Shown in pieces: positions 7,500 through 15,086 of a DNA stretch of 26,542 nucleotides (position 1 is the first letter of the stretch; each line of letters opens with the position of its first letter). The DNA lies in NCBI GenBank assembly GCA_964443075.1, contig CAYUCB010000055.1:1-26542 (forward strand), given 5' to 3'. The notes under the pieces were generated by a model. That model was not told where the DNA came from. It saw nothing but the letters and a program-made list of their open reading frames with translations, and made no database searches. The stretch comes from DSQQ01 sp964443075. GTDB taxonomy: Bacteria > Chloroflexota > Anaerolineae > 4572-78 > J111. The position numbers were made by a program, and so were the translations under genes.

Positions 7500-9611
7500 G
7501 TGACAGATTTAAACTCTGAAAAACCGATTGCCCTCCGCATGGTGCTATGGGTGGGGCTTATCAGCCTGATGCTGGCTGGCCTGGGATATGCTTTCTGGTT
7601 TATGCCCACCGCGTCCGCACCGGCGGCGCTGCCTACCCCGGCGGCGATTCTGTTACCGCCCCCGCCCACCCCGGCGTTGAATCCTCGCCCGCTGCCGGTT
7701 GCCGCTTTGGTCACGCCACCGCCGGATAGTCTGCCGGTTTTGGTGACGCCTGTGCCGGGCGGGGTGGTTTTGAACCTGACTCCCGCTCCTCAAGCGGTGG
7801 GTTGGGCCACCAGCCTGGATGGGCGCAGCCATTTTGAGGTTCCCAATCTCCATACCGGTTTTTTTAAGGGACACATTTATCAAAGCGCAATACAGTTTGA
7901 CCTTTCTGAGGTGCCGCCTGGCTCAACCTTGCTTTCTGCCGTGTTGCAACTGGTCGGCCTGGATGAGCAAAACCTCAGCCCCGGCGGAACCTGGCAGCTT
8001 AACCTGCTTGACCCGGCTATGGCCGCCCAATGGCCTGAATTAACCTATGAGGCGCTGCATACTGCCAGAGTGGCGGCTACAATTTCACCTGCCTTGGCCT
8101 CGGCAGACCTGGGGGTGAGCCAGGTTAACTTGTTTACTTTTACCCCCGCACAATTGGCTCTGCTGCAACGGCAATTCGCCGCCGGGCCGGTTTCTTTTCG
8201 GCTGGATGGGCCAACCGCCGGGCCGGATAACCTGTTTACCTGGGACAGCGGCTACCATGGTCAGGCCGAGTCAGATTCTATGCCGGTATTAGAACTGGTA
8301 GTTATCCCCCCCGCGGCTCCCGGTTATGTGGTTGTTACCAGCACCCCCACCCCAAAAAACATTATCACCGCCGCCGCCCTGGCCATTGAAGCCACCCGCA
8401 TGGCCCAAACCACCGGCACATTTACGCCTGTACCCGACAACTGGGTGACGCCGGCCATTGTCACCCCCTGGCCCAACCCGGCCAATGCCGCTACCGCTGC
8501 TTTTCAGGCGGCCCTGGCTACCGCCGAGGCGATTCTCTACCCCACCCCGGCGGTGGTGTGGACGGCCACGGCCACGCCGATTGTGGCTGGTAACACGCCC
8601 TTATCCAATCAGGCCGTCGCCGCTGCGCCGCAGGCGACTCAAGCGACGGCTACGCCTAACTATGTCATCGTTACCAGCACCCCTCCGCCGGAAAATATCA
8701 TCACTGAGGCGGCTATCGCCATCAAGGTGACGCAAATCGCCCAAATTACCGGCACGTTGACCCCTGTGCCGCAAAATTGGGTCACGCCGCTGGTGGTGAC
8801 GCCGCAGCCTACCCCGGCCAATGCCGCCACCGCCGCCTATGAGTCGGCCTTAGCCACCGCCGAGGCCATTCTCTATCCCACGCCAGTGGCGGTGTGGACC
8901 GCCACGCCCACGCCGATTTTTATATTGCTGCCCAACGAAATTGCCACGCCCTGGGCCACCTTTACCCCCACGGCTGCGCCCCCGTCCATTCCGGCGGTGC
9001 TGGTGGGTAAAATTGCCTTTCTGTCCAATCGCTCCGGCGGCCCAGAGCCGCTCAAAGAGCCGTTGGCCTATGTGATGGACCCGGATGGCAGTAACCTGGC
9101 CGTTTTGACCAACCGGGCCGTGTACGATGCCGCCGTGGCCCGCGATAGTTACTCGGCCGACCAACGTTTTAGGGCCTTTGTAAAATATGCCGACATCTGG
9201 ACCTCTAAAAAGAAACCGGCCATTTTTTATTACGATGATTTTTATGGGGTAGAGGAACAGGTGACTCAATTTGGGGCCGGCATCGCTTACGATCCGGTTT
9301 GGTCGCCCACCCAAGAGCAGATTGCCCTGGTTTCTAACGACAGTAGTAACGATGAAATTTGGGTCATCAATCGAGATGGGAGTGGGGCGCTGCAACTAAC
9401 CCGCGACCCGTATGCCTGGTGGGACAAGCATCCTTCCTGGTCGCCGGATGGGAGGCAAATAGTGTTTTGGTCTAACCGCAGCGGGCAGCGGCAAATCTGG
9501 GTGATGGAGGCCGACGGCAGCAATCCGCGCAGCCTCAGCCGCACCGGCTACGATGATTGGGACCCGGTGTGGATTAAATACACCGACCCAGCCCCAGGCG
9601 CCGGTAAATAA
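7500..9611 (+). CDS. Membrane-anchored multidomain surface protein with TolB-like propeller
   Basis: From the GTG at 7500 the protein has 703 residues; an in-frame GTG at 7488 lacks a ribosome site, while GGAGG (7490-7494) fits 7500 better. One membrane anchor (~14-34) is followed by a Pro-rich stretch, then a probable jelly-roll of the DNRLRE/CBM96 type (~95-275; QSAIQFDLSEVPPGSTLLSA). Next are two gap-free copies of an 88-residue Thr/Pro/Ala module (274-361 and 386-473), and a C-terminal region with TolB/WD40-like (PD40) blades: IAFLSNRSGG, YVMDPDGSN, IWVINRDGSG, HPSWSPDGRQIVFWSN and IWVMEADGSN. Family knowledge suggests binding of a polysaccharide or protein partner at the surface rather than catalysis. 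It lies 14 bases after the RTX gene and is probably in the same operon. The substrate is unknown. Confidence 0.85.
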   Translation: MTDLNSEKPIALRMVLWVGLISLMLAGLGYAFWFMPTASAPAALPTPAAILLPPPPTPALNPRPLPVAALVTPPPDSLPVLVTPVPGGVVLNLTPAPQAVGWATSLDGRSHFEVPNLHTGFFKGHIYQSAIQFDLSEVPPGSTLLSAVLQLVGLDEQNLSPGGTWQLNLLDPAMAAQWPELTYEALHTARVAATISPALASADLGVSQVNLFTFTPAQLALLQRQFAAGPVSFRLDGPTAGPDNLFTWDSGYHGQAESDSMPVLELVVIPPAAPGYVVVTSTPTPKNIITAAALAIEATRMAQTTGTFTPVPDNWVTPAIVTPWPNPANAATAAFQAALATAEAILYPTPAVVWTATATPIVAGNTPLSNQAVAAAPQATQATATPNYVIVTSTPPPENIITEAAIAIKVTQIAQITGTLTPVPQNWVTPLVVTPQPTPANAATAAYESALATAEAILYPTPVAVWTATPTPIFILLPNEIATPWATFTPTAAPPSIPAVLVGKIAFLSNRSGGPEPLKEPLAYVMDPDGSNLAVLTNRAVYDAAVARDSYSADQRFRAFVKYADIWTSKKKPAIFYYDDFYGVEEQVTQFGAGIAYDPVWSPTQEQIALVSNDSSNDEIWVINRDGSGALQLTRDPYAWWDKHPSWSPDGRQIVFWSNRSGQRQIWVMEADGSNPRSLSRTGYDDWDPVWIKYTDPAPGAGK
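8319..8918 (+). repeat. Duplicated 264-bp coding module (8319-8582 and 8655-8918)
   Basis: Two coding copies of exactly 264 bases, separated by 72 bases, align without gaps at protein level. Copy 1 begins PGYVVVTSTPTPKNIIT and copy 2 PNYVIVTSTPPPENIIT; both end LYPTP-x-x-VWTATxTPI. Each contains an Ala-rich helical-looking stretch (ANAATAAFQAALATAEAIL) between Thr/Pro segments. This is an internal duplication within the surface protein's linker. Confidence 0.9.
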
Positions 9612-9662
9612 CTTGACCATGTTGGTGGGGCAACCCATCCGGCTTCATAGGTAAAGCAGGCG

Positions 9663-9753
9663 CAGTGAATCCAAATTTGCCGTAGGGTGGCATCCCTTGC
9701 CGCCCGCAGACGCATAGGGATGCGTCCGCTACGGGTAAAATTTGGATCCACTG
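9663..9753. repeat. Large imperfect palindrome between convergent genes
   Basis: The left arm 9663-9697 and right arm 9716-9753 pair imperfectly around an 18-base loop. The outer parts are CAGTGAATCCAAATTT against AAATTTGGATCCACTG, and the inner parts are GTAGGGTGGCATCCCT against AGGGATGCGTCCGCTAC. A second local hairpin, GACGCAT/ATGCGTC, overlaps the right arm. It fills the gap between two convergent stops and could act as a terminator, but its size and composition look more like a dispersed palindromic (MITE- or REP-like) element. Confidence 0.65.
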
Positions 9754-9756
9754 AGG

Positions 9757-12700
9757 CTATGTTGATGGGTCTGCGGCGATATACTGTTTAACCAGGGCCA
9801 AAATGGCCTTTTCTTGAAAGCTTCCGGCCAACTCTTGTAGTCTGTTAGCAAAGGGAATATATCTTTCATCCATTTGGGCCAGATGGGTAGCCCGCTCCCG
9901 AATTTTCCGCAGTTTTCCACTCTTAGCCAAATCAAGTAAAATCAGCAACTCTTCTGGTGGTGGGGGAATGATACAGGTAGGCTGAACGGAGGAATTTAGC
10001 TCTTTTAGCCCCTCTAATTCACTTTTTTCATCCGCGTAAAGCCATTCCAACCTCAAATGAGTCTCCAGTAAAGCAAACAATTGCTCTATATTCACCGGCT
10101 TGGCTAAAAAGTCGGCGCAGCCCGCTAACATACTGTTATGTCGGTCCTCATCAAAGGTGCTGGCCGAGGTGGCGATAATGACCATATCCTTTATGGGCCA
10201 AAGCTCTGTCGGTTGAACCGTTTTATGTTCTGAACCGGATATGACTCCCTCTGTTTCGGCTATAATAAGCATCTGCCGAATGGCCTGAGTGGCCTCAAGC
10301 CCATTCATTACCGGCATTATCAAATCCATCAAAATAAAATCTGGCGGTGTAAGCCGGGTTGTGGTTACTGCTGCTTGACCATTCTCGGCCTCAATTACTT
10401 TAAACCCAATCGGTTCAAGCAGATTGACCAAAAAGGAACGATTATGGGGCTTATCATCTACAATCAGTACGGTGCGTGGCTGACCTTTGTAGCCGATAAT
10501 CTTTCTGGCTTGTTTGTAGTTTATATTGAACTGGTCTAAACTGACCGGCAAAGTCAACTCTAACCAGAAGGTACTACCCTGGCCTGGTTCACTTTTAACC
10601 TGAATTTGACTACCCATTAACTGCGCCAGGTGTTGGCTAATGGTCAGGCCCAGTCCGGTGCCTTCAGTCCGTTGGGGCGTATCGCCCACGCGTTCAAAGG
10701 GCAAAAAAATTCGGTCTAATTGGGCTGCGGTCATGCCCACGCCTGTATCAATCACCTCAAAACGAAGTAGGGAATAAGGCGCAGGGAGTAGGGCAGAAGC
10801 TCCATGGTTATTCCTTACTTCGTATTTCGTACTGCCTACTCGAAAAGTCACCCGACCCTGGTCGGTAAACTTTAAGGCATTGCCTAACAGGTTAAGTAAT
10901 ATTTGGCGCAACCGCTTTTCATCTGCCTGCACGCTCATCGGCAAGGGAGAAAGGGCCTCATAAATAAACTGAATGTTTTTCTGTTTGGCCTGGGTTTGAT
11001 AAATGGCGACAATGCCTTCTAAGAATTTTGGCAGATGAATCTCGGTGGGATAAAGTTCAATTTTATTAGCCTCAATCTTGGCAACATCTAAAATGTCGTT
11101 AATAAGGGTCAACAGATATTGGCCGCTGGTTTGAATAATATCCAGGCCGTCATTCGGCTGGCCGGCCAAAGCCCTCTCTTGTTTAAGCACATAAGTGTAG
11201 CCCAAGATGGCATTGAGCGGCGTGCGTAGCTCATGGCTCATATTGGCCAGAAATTCGCTTTTGGCTTTGTTGGCCGACTCGGCAATGCTTCTGGCTTGTT
11301 CAGCCGCTTCTTTGGCTATGGCCAACTCATAGGCCCGATGTTGGGCTTGTTCAAACAAGCCAGCATTGGTCAAGGCCACCGCCACATGGCTGGCTAAAGA
11401 ACGGAGCAAGTTGGCATCGCCCTCATCAAGCCCGGCTATCTCATCCTCTTGCACGTCTAACACTCCAACGACCTTACCCTCTCGGATAATCGGCACAGCC
11501 ATTTCGGCATAAGTGTCGGGCAAGCGGGGATTCGGCAGCCAATCGGGAGACTCTTGCACGTTATCTACCGTAACAATTTGACCCGAACGGGCGGCTCTAG
11601 CCACTAAACTGGTGTGCGTGTGAAAGGGAATATAATAACCTTGCGCCTTCATTTGGGCCCCGGCTACACCTGTACCCGCGGCCAGAATTAAATTCTCACC
11701 CGCTTCGTCAAGCAAGTAAATTTGAGCGTGATAGTAATCAAAATTCTTTTTTATTTGATTGACCAATTCGGTCAACAGTTGGCTAAAGTCCAAGATGGCA
11801 TTAAGTTGCCCGCTCAGGGTAGCAATAACTTCCAGTTGGTGGGTACGTTCCCTAACCCGTCGCTCCAAGTTATTGATGGAGTCGCTCAACTGCTCGGTCA
11901 TACTGTTAAAGGATTGGCCTAAAACGCCTATTTCGTCATCTTGTCCTATCTCAGCTTTCAGACGCAGATTGCCATCGGCGATCTGCGAAGCCGTTTCTGA
12001 TAGGTTGGTCAAGGGGTGACTAATATTATATTCCACATAGTATAGACCGCCGAGGCCGATTGCAATCACGGCGACCAGGGTTAGGCCGATATTAACCGCC
12101 AGGGTAGTGAAGGTTGAGGCCAAAATTTCGGATTGCTCTTGTTCCGCCAACAGGGCTATGCCCAGGGCCGGCAACCACCGGTAAACACCCACCACAGTTT
12201 CACCGCGGTAACTCTTATACCGGCCCGAAGCATGACGCTGCTCCTCAAAGGCAGCCTTAGCCCCAACGGTATCTATTCTGGTTTCACCAATCACATAACC
12301 AAAACGTGAGGGAGTAAGCAGCACTGTGTTGGTATCAACCAGGTAGGTTTCGCCGGTTCCACCCAGGCCAGCCGGTTCGGTCATAATTTCGTTTAACCTG
12401 GATAAATCAGAACGCCCCCCGATGACCGCAATCAGTTCACCATCCTTAAAAACAGGTTGAAAGATAAGGATTGAAGCATGACCCAGCCCCGGTGAATATA
12501 GCAACGGCTCAACATATGATTTGCCCAGATTTTGTTGGAAATAGGCTAAATCAACATAGATAAGACCAACCAGCGTGGGGTCTGTAGAAGCCATAACTTC
12601 ACCCCGGGTATCCATCAGCAAAAGCAAGTTAAAGCGTTGAGTTTGCCTGATAAATTCTTGAAAAAAGTCCTCAAGCTGGTTAATGGTTTCATGAGGCCCG

Positions 12701-13014
12701 TTGGAACCTTTTAACTGGGACAATACCTGTTGCATCAACCCCAAAGAATTATCGTTTACCACTGTTTGCAAGGTAGATTGCAGGTCATTAAACCAGAGGT
12801 CAATCTCAGTTTCTTTAAGGGTGGCCACCGTTTCAAGTTGTTCGGTTGATTGGGTCAATCCATTCTGAACCCCACTGGCAACGGTGAAAATATTAATGAT
12901 AATGGCCGGGAGTAACACAGCCAGCACAAAGGCGATAATCAAGCGGCTACGGATGCTACGCGAGCGAAACTTGGGATTATGGGAGCGGCCTGGCATAAAT
13001 ATAATCAAAGACAA
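9757..13014 (-). CDS. Cache-HAMP-GAF hybrid sensor histidine kinase
   Basis: The 1085-residue protein has a first membrane segment (~22-44), an extracellular double-Cache-like sensor (~45-305), a second membrane segment (~310-335), HAMP (~335-385), GAF (~400-555), HisKA with H594 (ANMSHELRTPLNA), HATPase_c (NLLGNALKFTD, DTGVGM, GTGLGLTIS) and a receiver with D897 (ILMDLIMPVMNG) and an intact AKP lysine. The final ~85 residues (PPPPEELLILLDLAKSG...) are an alpha-helical tail seen in many large hybrid kinases; I see no clear Hpt motif. The start is TTG, with GGAGG (13024-13020) 5 bases upstream; the ATG at 12996 is too far from it. The gene lies 59 bases after a binding-protein gene on the same strand, so it probably reads that protein's ligand state. 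Residues ~728-751 are an unusual insertion (see the repeat at 10762-10823). Confidence 0.92.
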   Translation of the reverse strand: MSLIIFMPGRSHNPKFRSRSIRSRLIIAFVLAVLLPAIIINIFTVASGVQNGLTQSTEQLETVATLKETEIDLWFNDLQSTLQTVVNDNSLGLMQQVLSQLKGSNGPHETINQLEDFFQEFIRQTQRFNLLLLMDTRGEVMASTDPTLVGLIYVDLAYFQQNLGKSYVEPLLYSPGLGHASILIFQPVFKDGELIAVIGGRSDLSRLNEIMTEPAGLGGTGETYLVDTNTVLLTPSRFGYVIGETRIDTVGAKAAFEEQRHASGRYKSYRGETVVGVYRWLPALGIALLAEQEQSEILASTFTTLAVNIGLTLVAVIAIGLGGLYYVEYNISHPLTNLSETASQIADGNLRLKAEIGQDDEIGVLGQSFNSMTEQLSDSINNLERRVRERTHQLEVIATLSGQLNAILDFSQLLTELVNQIKKNFDYYHAQIYLLDEAGENLILAAGTGVAGAQMKAQGYYIPFHTHTSLVARAARSGQIVTVDNVQESPDWLPNPRLPDTYAEMAVPIIREGKVVGVLDVQEDEIAGLDEGDANLLRSLASHVAVALTNAGLFEQAQHRAYELAIAKEAAEQARSIAESANKAKSEFLANMSHELRTPLNAILGYTYVLKQERALAGQPNDGLDIIQTSGQYLLTLINDILDVAKIEANKIELYPTEIHLPKFLEGIVAIYQTQAKQKNIQFIYEALSPLPMSVQADEKRLRQILLNLLGNALKFTDQGRVTFRVGSTKYEVRNNHGASALLPAPYSLLRFEVIDTGVGMTAAQLDRIFLPFERVGDTPQRTEGTGLGLTISQHLAQLMGSQIQVKSEPGQGSTFWLELTLPVSLDQFNINYKQARKIIGYKGQPRTVLIVDDKPHNRSFLVNLLEPIGFKVIEAENGQAAVTTTRLTPPDFILMDLIMPVMNGLEATQAIRQMLIIAETEGVISGSEHKTVQPTELWPIKDMVIIATSASTFDEDRHNSMLAGCADFLAKPVNIEQLFALLETHLRLEWLYADEKSELEGLKELNSSVQPTCIIPPPPEELLILLDLAKSGKLRKIRERATHLAQMDERYIPFANRLQELAGSFQEKAILALVKQYIAADPST
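10762..10823. repeat. Palindromic insertion inside the kinase ATPase domain
   Basis: The arms 10762-10777 (ACGAAGTAGGGAATAA) and 10808-10823 (TTATTCCTTACTTCGT) match as an inverted repeat at 15 of 16 positions around a 30-base loop. On the minus strand it is read in frame as KYEVRNNHGASALLPAPYSL, between the strand ending VTFRVGS and the strand LRFEVIDTGVGM. Related kinases have a short turn here. An adjacent CGTATTTCGTA repeat may belong to the same element. Confidence 0.7.
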
Positions 13015-13073
13015 GTTATCCTCCGTGGTTAAAGCAACCCAAAATCATTGAGGCTTGTCCAACCAGCCTTAAC

Positions 13074-14117
13074 TCAAAACCGAGGCGGAGTCTTATACAG
13101 TTCAACATCTTTTTTACCCAGAATTCGGACTCCGGTATCAACAAAACTTGGCGCAGGGCCAAAACCGGGTTGGGCAAACGGCGCCTCAGTCTGCTGACGC
13201 GCTCCAAAAGCCAGCATCAGACCCAAATACCCCATTAAATAGGGGTCTTGTCCAACCGTCGCTTTAATCTCCTCCTTTTCAATCAATTCAATCACCGGCA
13301 GGCCAAAGTCAAAAGCCATTATTTCTACTTGGCCTACCAAACCCAGATTTCGAACCGCAGCGGCAATTCCCGGCCCGGGGTTGCCGTGGGCGGCAAAAAC
13401 AGCATTGATGTTTGGGTATAACTTAAACAAGGCGGTGAATTGGGTTTCGGCTTTATCCGTTCTACCCTCATCATTTATCACGGCAGCAAGCTCGATCTCA
13501 GGGCCAAATTCAGCCAGACTATCTTTAAAACCTTGAACCCGTTTCACCAAATGGTCAGGGCCGGGAAAGGTAGAAACGGCCACCACGCCCTGGCCATCCA
13601 GCCAGTCGGCAATGGTTTTGCCGGCCTCGTAACCCGCCCGGTAATTGTCGGTGCCAACAAAGCATAACCGCTGGCTGGCCGGTGAATCAGAGTCAAAAGT
13701 AATCACCGGAATACCGGCCTCAACAGCCTGGTTAATGGCCGGAACCAGCGTATTCGCTTCGCCGGCCGTCACAATAAGACCGGCCACCCCCTGGTCTATC
13801 AACTCCACAATTGTTCGGGCCTCCAGCGAGGCATCCCATTCGGCCGGACCTTGTAACTCGGTGTGGAGGTAAACACCTATTCGCTGGGCCGCAGCCAACA
13901 TACCCGCATAACTCCAATTAAAAAACTCTGAACCCTTCAGAAAGACGACCATACTGTAAGTTTCGGTAGCCGGGCTGGCCGTACTTGGCTCTACGGGGGG
14001 TGGCGTTGGCTGTTGCGAGGTGCATCCGGCCAGAAAACTACCGGCGGTTGCCGCCGTTAAACTCAAAGCAAAGTCCCGGCGGTTGATTTTAACCTGGCTC
14101 AGGTTTCGGTTTTTCAT
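13074..14117 (-). CDS. Sugar-binding lipoprotein paralogous to the transporter SBP, probable sensor
   Basis: From the ATG at 14117 the protein has 347 residues; AAGGAG lies 7 bases upstream, better than the site before the in-frame ATG at 14141. The N-terminus has a Tat-like motif (INRRDFAL), a hydrophobic stretch and a lipobox LAGC, so it should be an exported lipoprotein. The body is a periplasmic-binding-protein type I (Peripla_BP_4) fold. It shares long blocks with the protein at 16651, such as MVVFLKGSEFFNW, ELQGPAEWDASLEAR, STFPGPDHL and IMAFDFGLPVIELI. No permease is nearby on this strand; the next gene is the hybrid kinase. I infer a receptor role like XylFII-LytS or ChvE-VirA: it binds the same sugar and reports to the Cache kinase. 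It could alternatively be a second binding protein feeding the same importer. Confidence 0.88.
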   Translation of the reverse strand: MKNRNLSQVKINRRDFALSLTAATAGSFLAGCTSQQPTPPPVEPSTASPATETYSMVVFLKGSEFFNWSYAGMLAAAQRIGVYLHTELQGPAEWDASLEARTIVELIDQGVAGLIVTAGEANTLVPAINQAVEAGIPVITFDSDSPASQRLCFVGTDNYRAGYEAGKTIADWLDGQGVVAVSTFPGPDHLVKRVQGFKDSLAEFGPEIELAAVINDEGRTDKAETQFTALFKLYPNINAVFAAHGNPGPGIAAAVRNLGLVGQVEIMAFDFGLPVIELIEKEEIKATVGQDPYLMGYLGLMLAFGARQQTEAPFAQPGFGPAPSFVDTGVRILGKKDVELYKTPPRF

Positions 14118-14163
14118 TGCTTCACTCCTTTTTAGATTCATCCCTCTGAGTAGGTTATGAAAT

Positions 14164-14255
14164 AGCTAACTTTTTCGCCAGTTTCCAGTATGGCCCAAAT
14201 TACCCGGCTTGTATATCCCTAAACGTAGACTGAATGATTGGAAAAAGTTGATAAA
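14164..14255 (-). promoter_or_regulatory. Candidate operator words upstream of the sensor binding-protein gene
   Basis: Read on the minus strand, TTTATCAACTTTTTCC (14255-14240) is followed 66 bases later by AAGTTAGCTA (14173-14164). Both words recur in the same order and orientation upstream of the paralogous binding-protein gene at 16651. The second word continues with similar bases (TTT-x-AT) in both places. Binding by the NarL-type regulator is an inference. Confidence 0.45.
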
Positions 14256-14353
14256 AACAGTCAGGAATAATCTGGAGGTGTTGAGGTGGCAGGGGTCTGG
14301 CCACCACGCCTTTGATAGTTTGGCCGAATAGCTATAGTGTTCCTATTTGATTT

Positions 14354-14413
14354 ATGTAGCGGCCAGCCTTGCGCTGGCCCTACATGGGGCGACCGCAAGG
14401 GTACGCCCCTACA
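14354..14413. repeat. Double-hairpin intergenic repeat
   Basis: Two adjacent hairpins occur here. The first (14354-14385) has GGCCAGC/GCTGGCC closed by outer ATGTA/TACAT. The second (14386-14409) has GGGGCG-ACC, a GCAA tetraloop and GGG-T-ACGCCCC. It lies 4 bases after the stop of the NarL-type regulator in transcription order, so it could stabilise or end that message. I recall similar TGTAGGGGCG palindromes dispersed in many bacterial genomes; that is memory, not a search. Confidence 0.65.
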
Positions 14414-14417
14414 CATT

Positions 14418-15086
14418 TCATTTAGGAAATCTATATTCCAGAGGGGTTAAACCATGTAAGATGGCAAATTTGACCAAACTCGGCAGGTCGTTAATGTTTA
14501 ACTTCTGCATAATGCGGCTGCGATAGGTCTTTACGGTATCGGGCGACAGAGCGAGGGTATTGGCGATTTCTGTATTCGATCGGCCTTCGACCAAAAGCTG
14601 CAAAACTTCCAACTCGCGAGGGCTAAGATGGGCCAGCGGGTTATTGGCCTCGACGGCTTCACGCTGATGAATGTAACTATCAATCATTTGATCCGAAATC
14701 TCTTGGCTCAGGTAACGCCGGCCGCTCAGAACGGTCCGCACAGCCGCCACTACCTCAGAGCCGGCTGAGGCCTTTAAAAGATAACCCCGTACCCCGGCTT
14801 GCAAGGCTCGAAAAACGTGCTCAGAGTTGGAATTCATTGATAGGATAATGATGGGGAGGGATGGATTATCCTGCAAGATTTGTCGCGCCGCCTCGATTCC
14901 GTTCAATTCAGGCATAACGATATCCATGATAACCACGCCAGGCTGTAATTTAGCCACCCCTTGAACCGCATCACGCCCGTTAGCCGCCTCGCCAACCACC
15001 TTAATATCAGGCTGCATCTCCAAAAGGAGCCGCAACCCATCTCGTAAGACGGCGTGATCGTCGGCCAAAAAGACGGTAAGACTCAT
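14418..15086 (-). CDS. NarL/FixJ-type response regulator
   Basis: The 222-residue regulator has a receiver domain with D9-D10, the phospho-acceptor D55 (VVIMDIVMPELNG) and a LLKA lysine, then a LuxR-type helix-turn-helix near residues 150-210 (LSPRELEVLQLLVEGRSN, EIANTLALSPDTVKTYRSRI). Its ATG overlaps the stop of the upstream kinase gene (ATGA at 15083-15086), so the two are translationally coupled and form a cognate pair. HisKA_3 kinases normally partner with exactly this regulator class. Likely targets are the divergent sugar operon and the sensor-lipoprotein gene, whose upstream regions share sequence words, but this is inferred. Confidence 0.94.
   Translation of the reverse strand: MSLTVFLADDHAVLRDGLRLLLEMQPDIKVVGEAANGRDAVQGVAKLQPGVVIMDIVMPELNGIEAARQILQDNPSLPIIILSMNSNSEHVFRALQAGVRGYLLKASAGSEVVAAVRTVLSGRRYLSQEISDQMIDSYIHQREAVEANNPLAHLSPRELEVLQLLVEGRSNTEIANTLALSPDTVKTYRSRIMQKLNINDLPSLVKFAILHGLTPLEYRFPK

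Noticed and set aside
10762..10840. Frameshift or sequencing error in the hybrid kinase
   Set aside because: The frame and all kinase motifs on both sides are intact, so this is an in-frame insertion and not a break.
14118..14141. Earlier ATG (14141) for the sensor lipoprotein
   Set aside because: The ATG at 14117 has AAGGAG at 7 bases and gives a signal peptide of normal length; the earlier start adds only eight residues.
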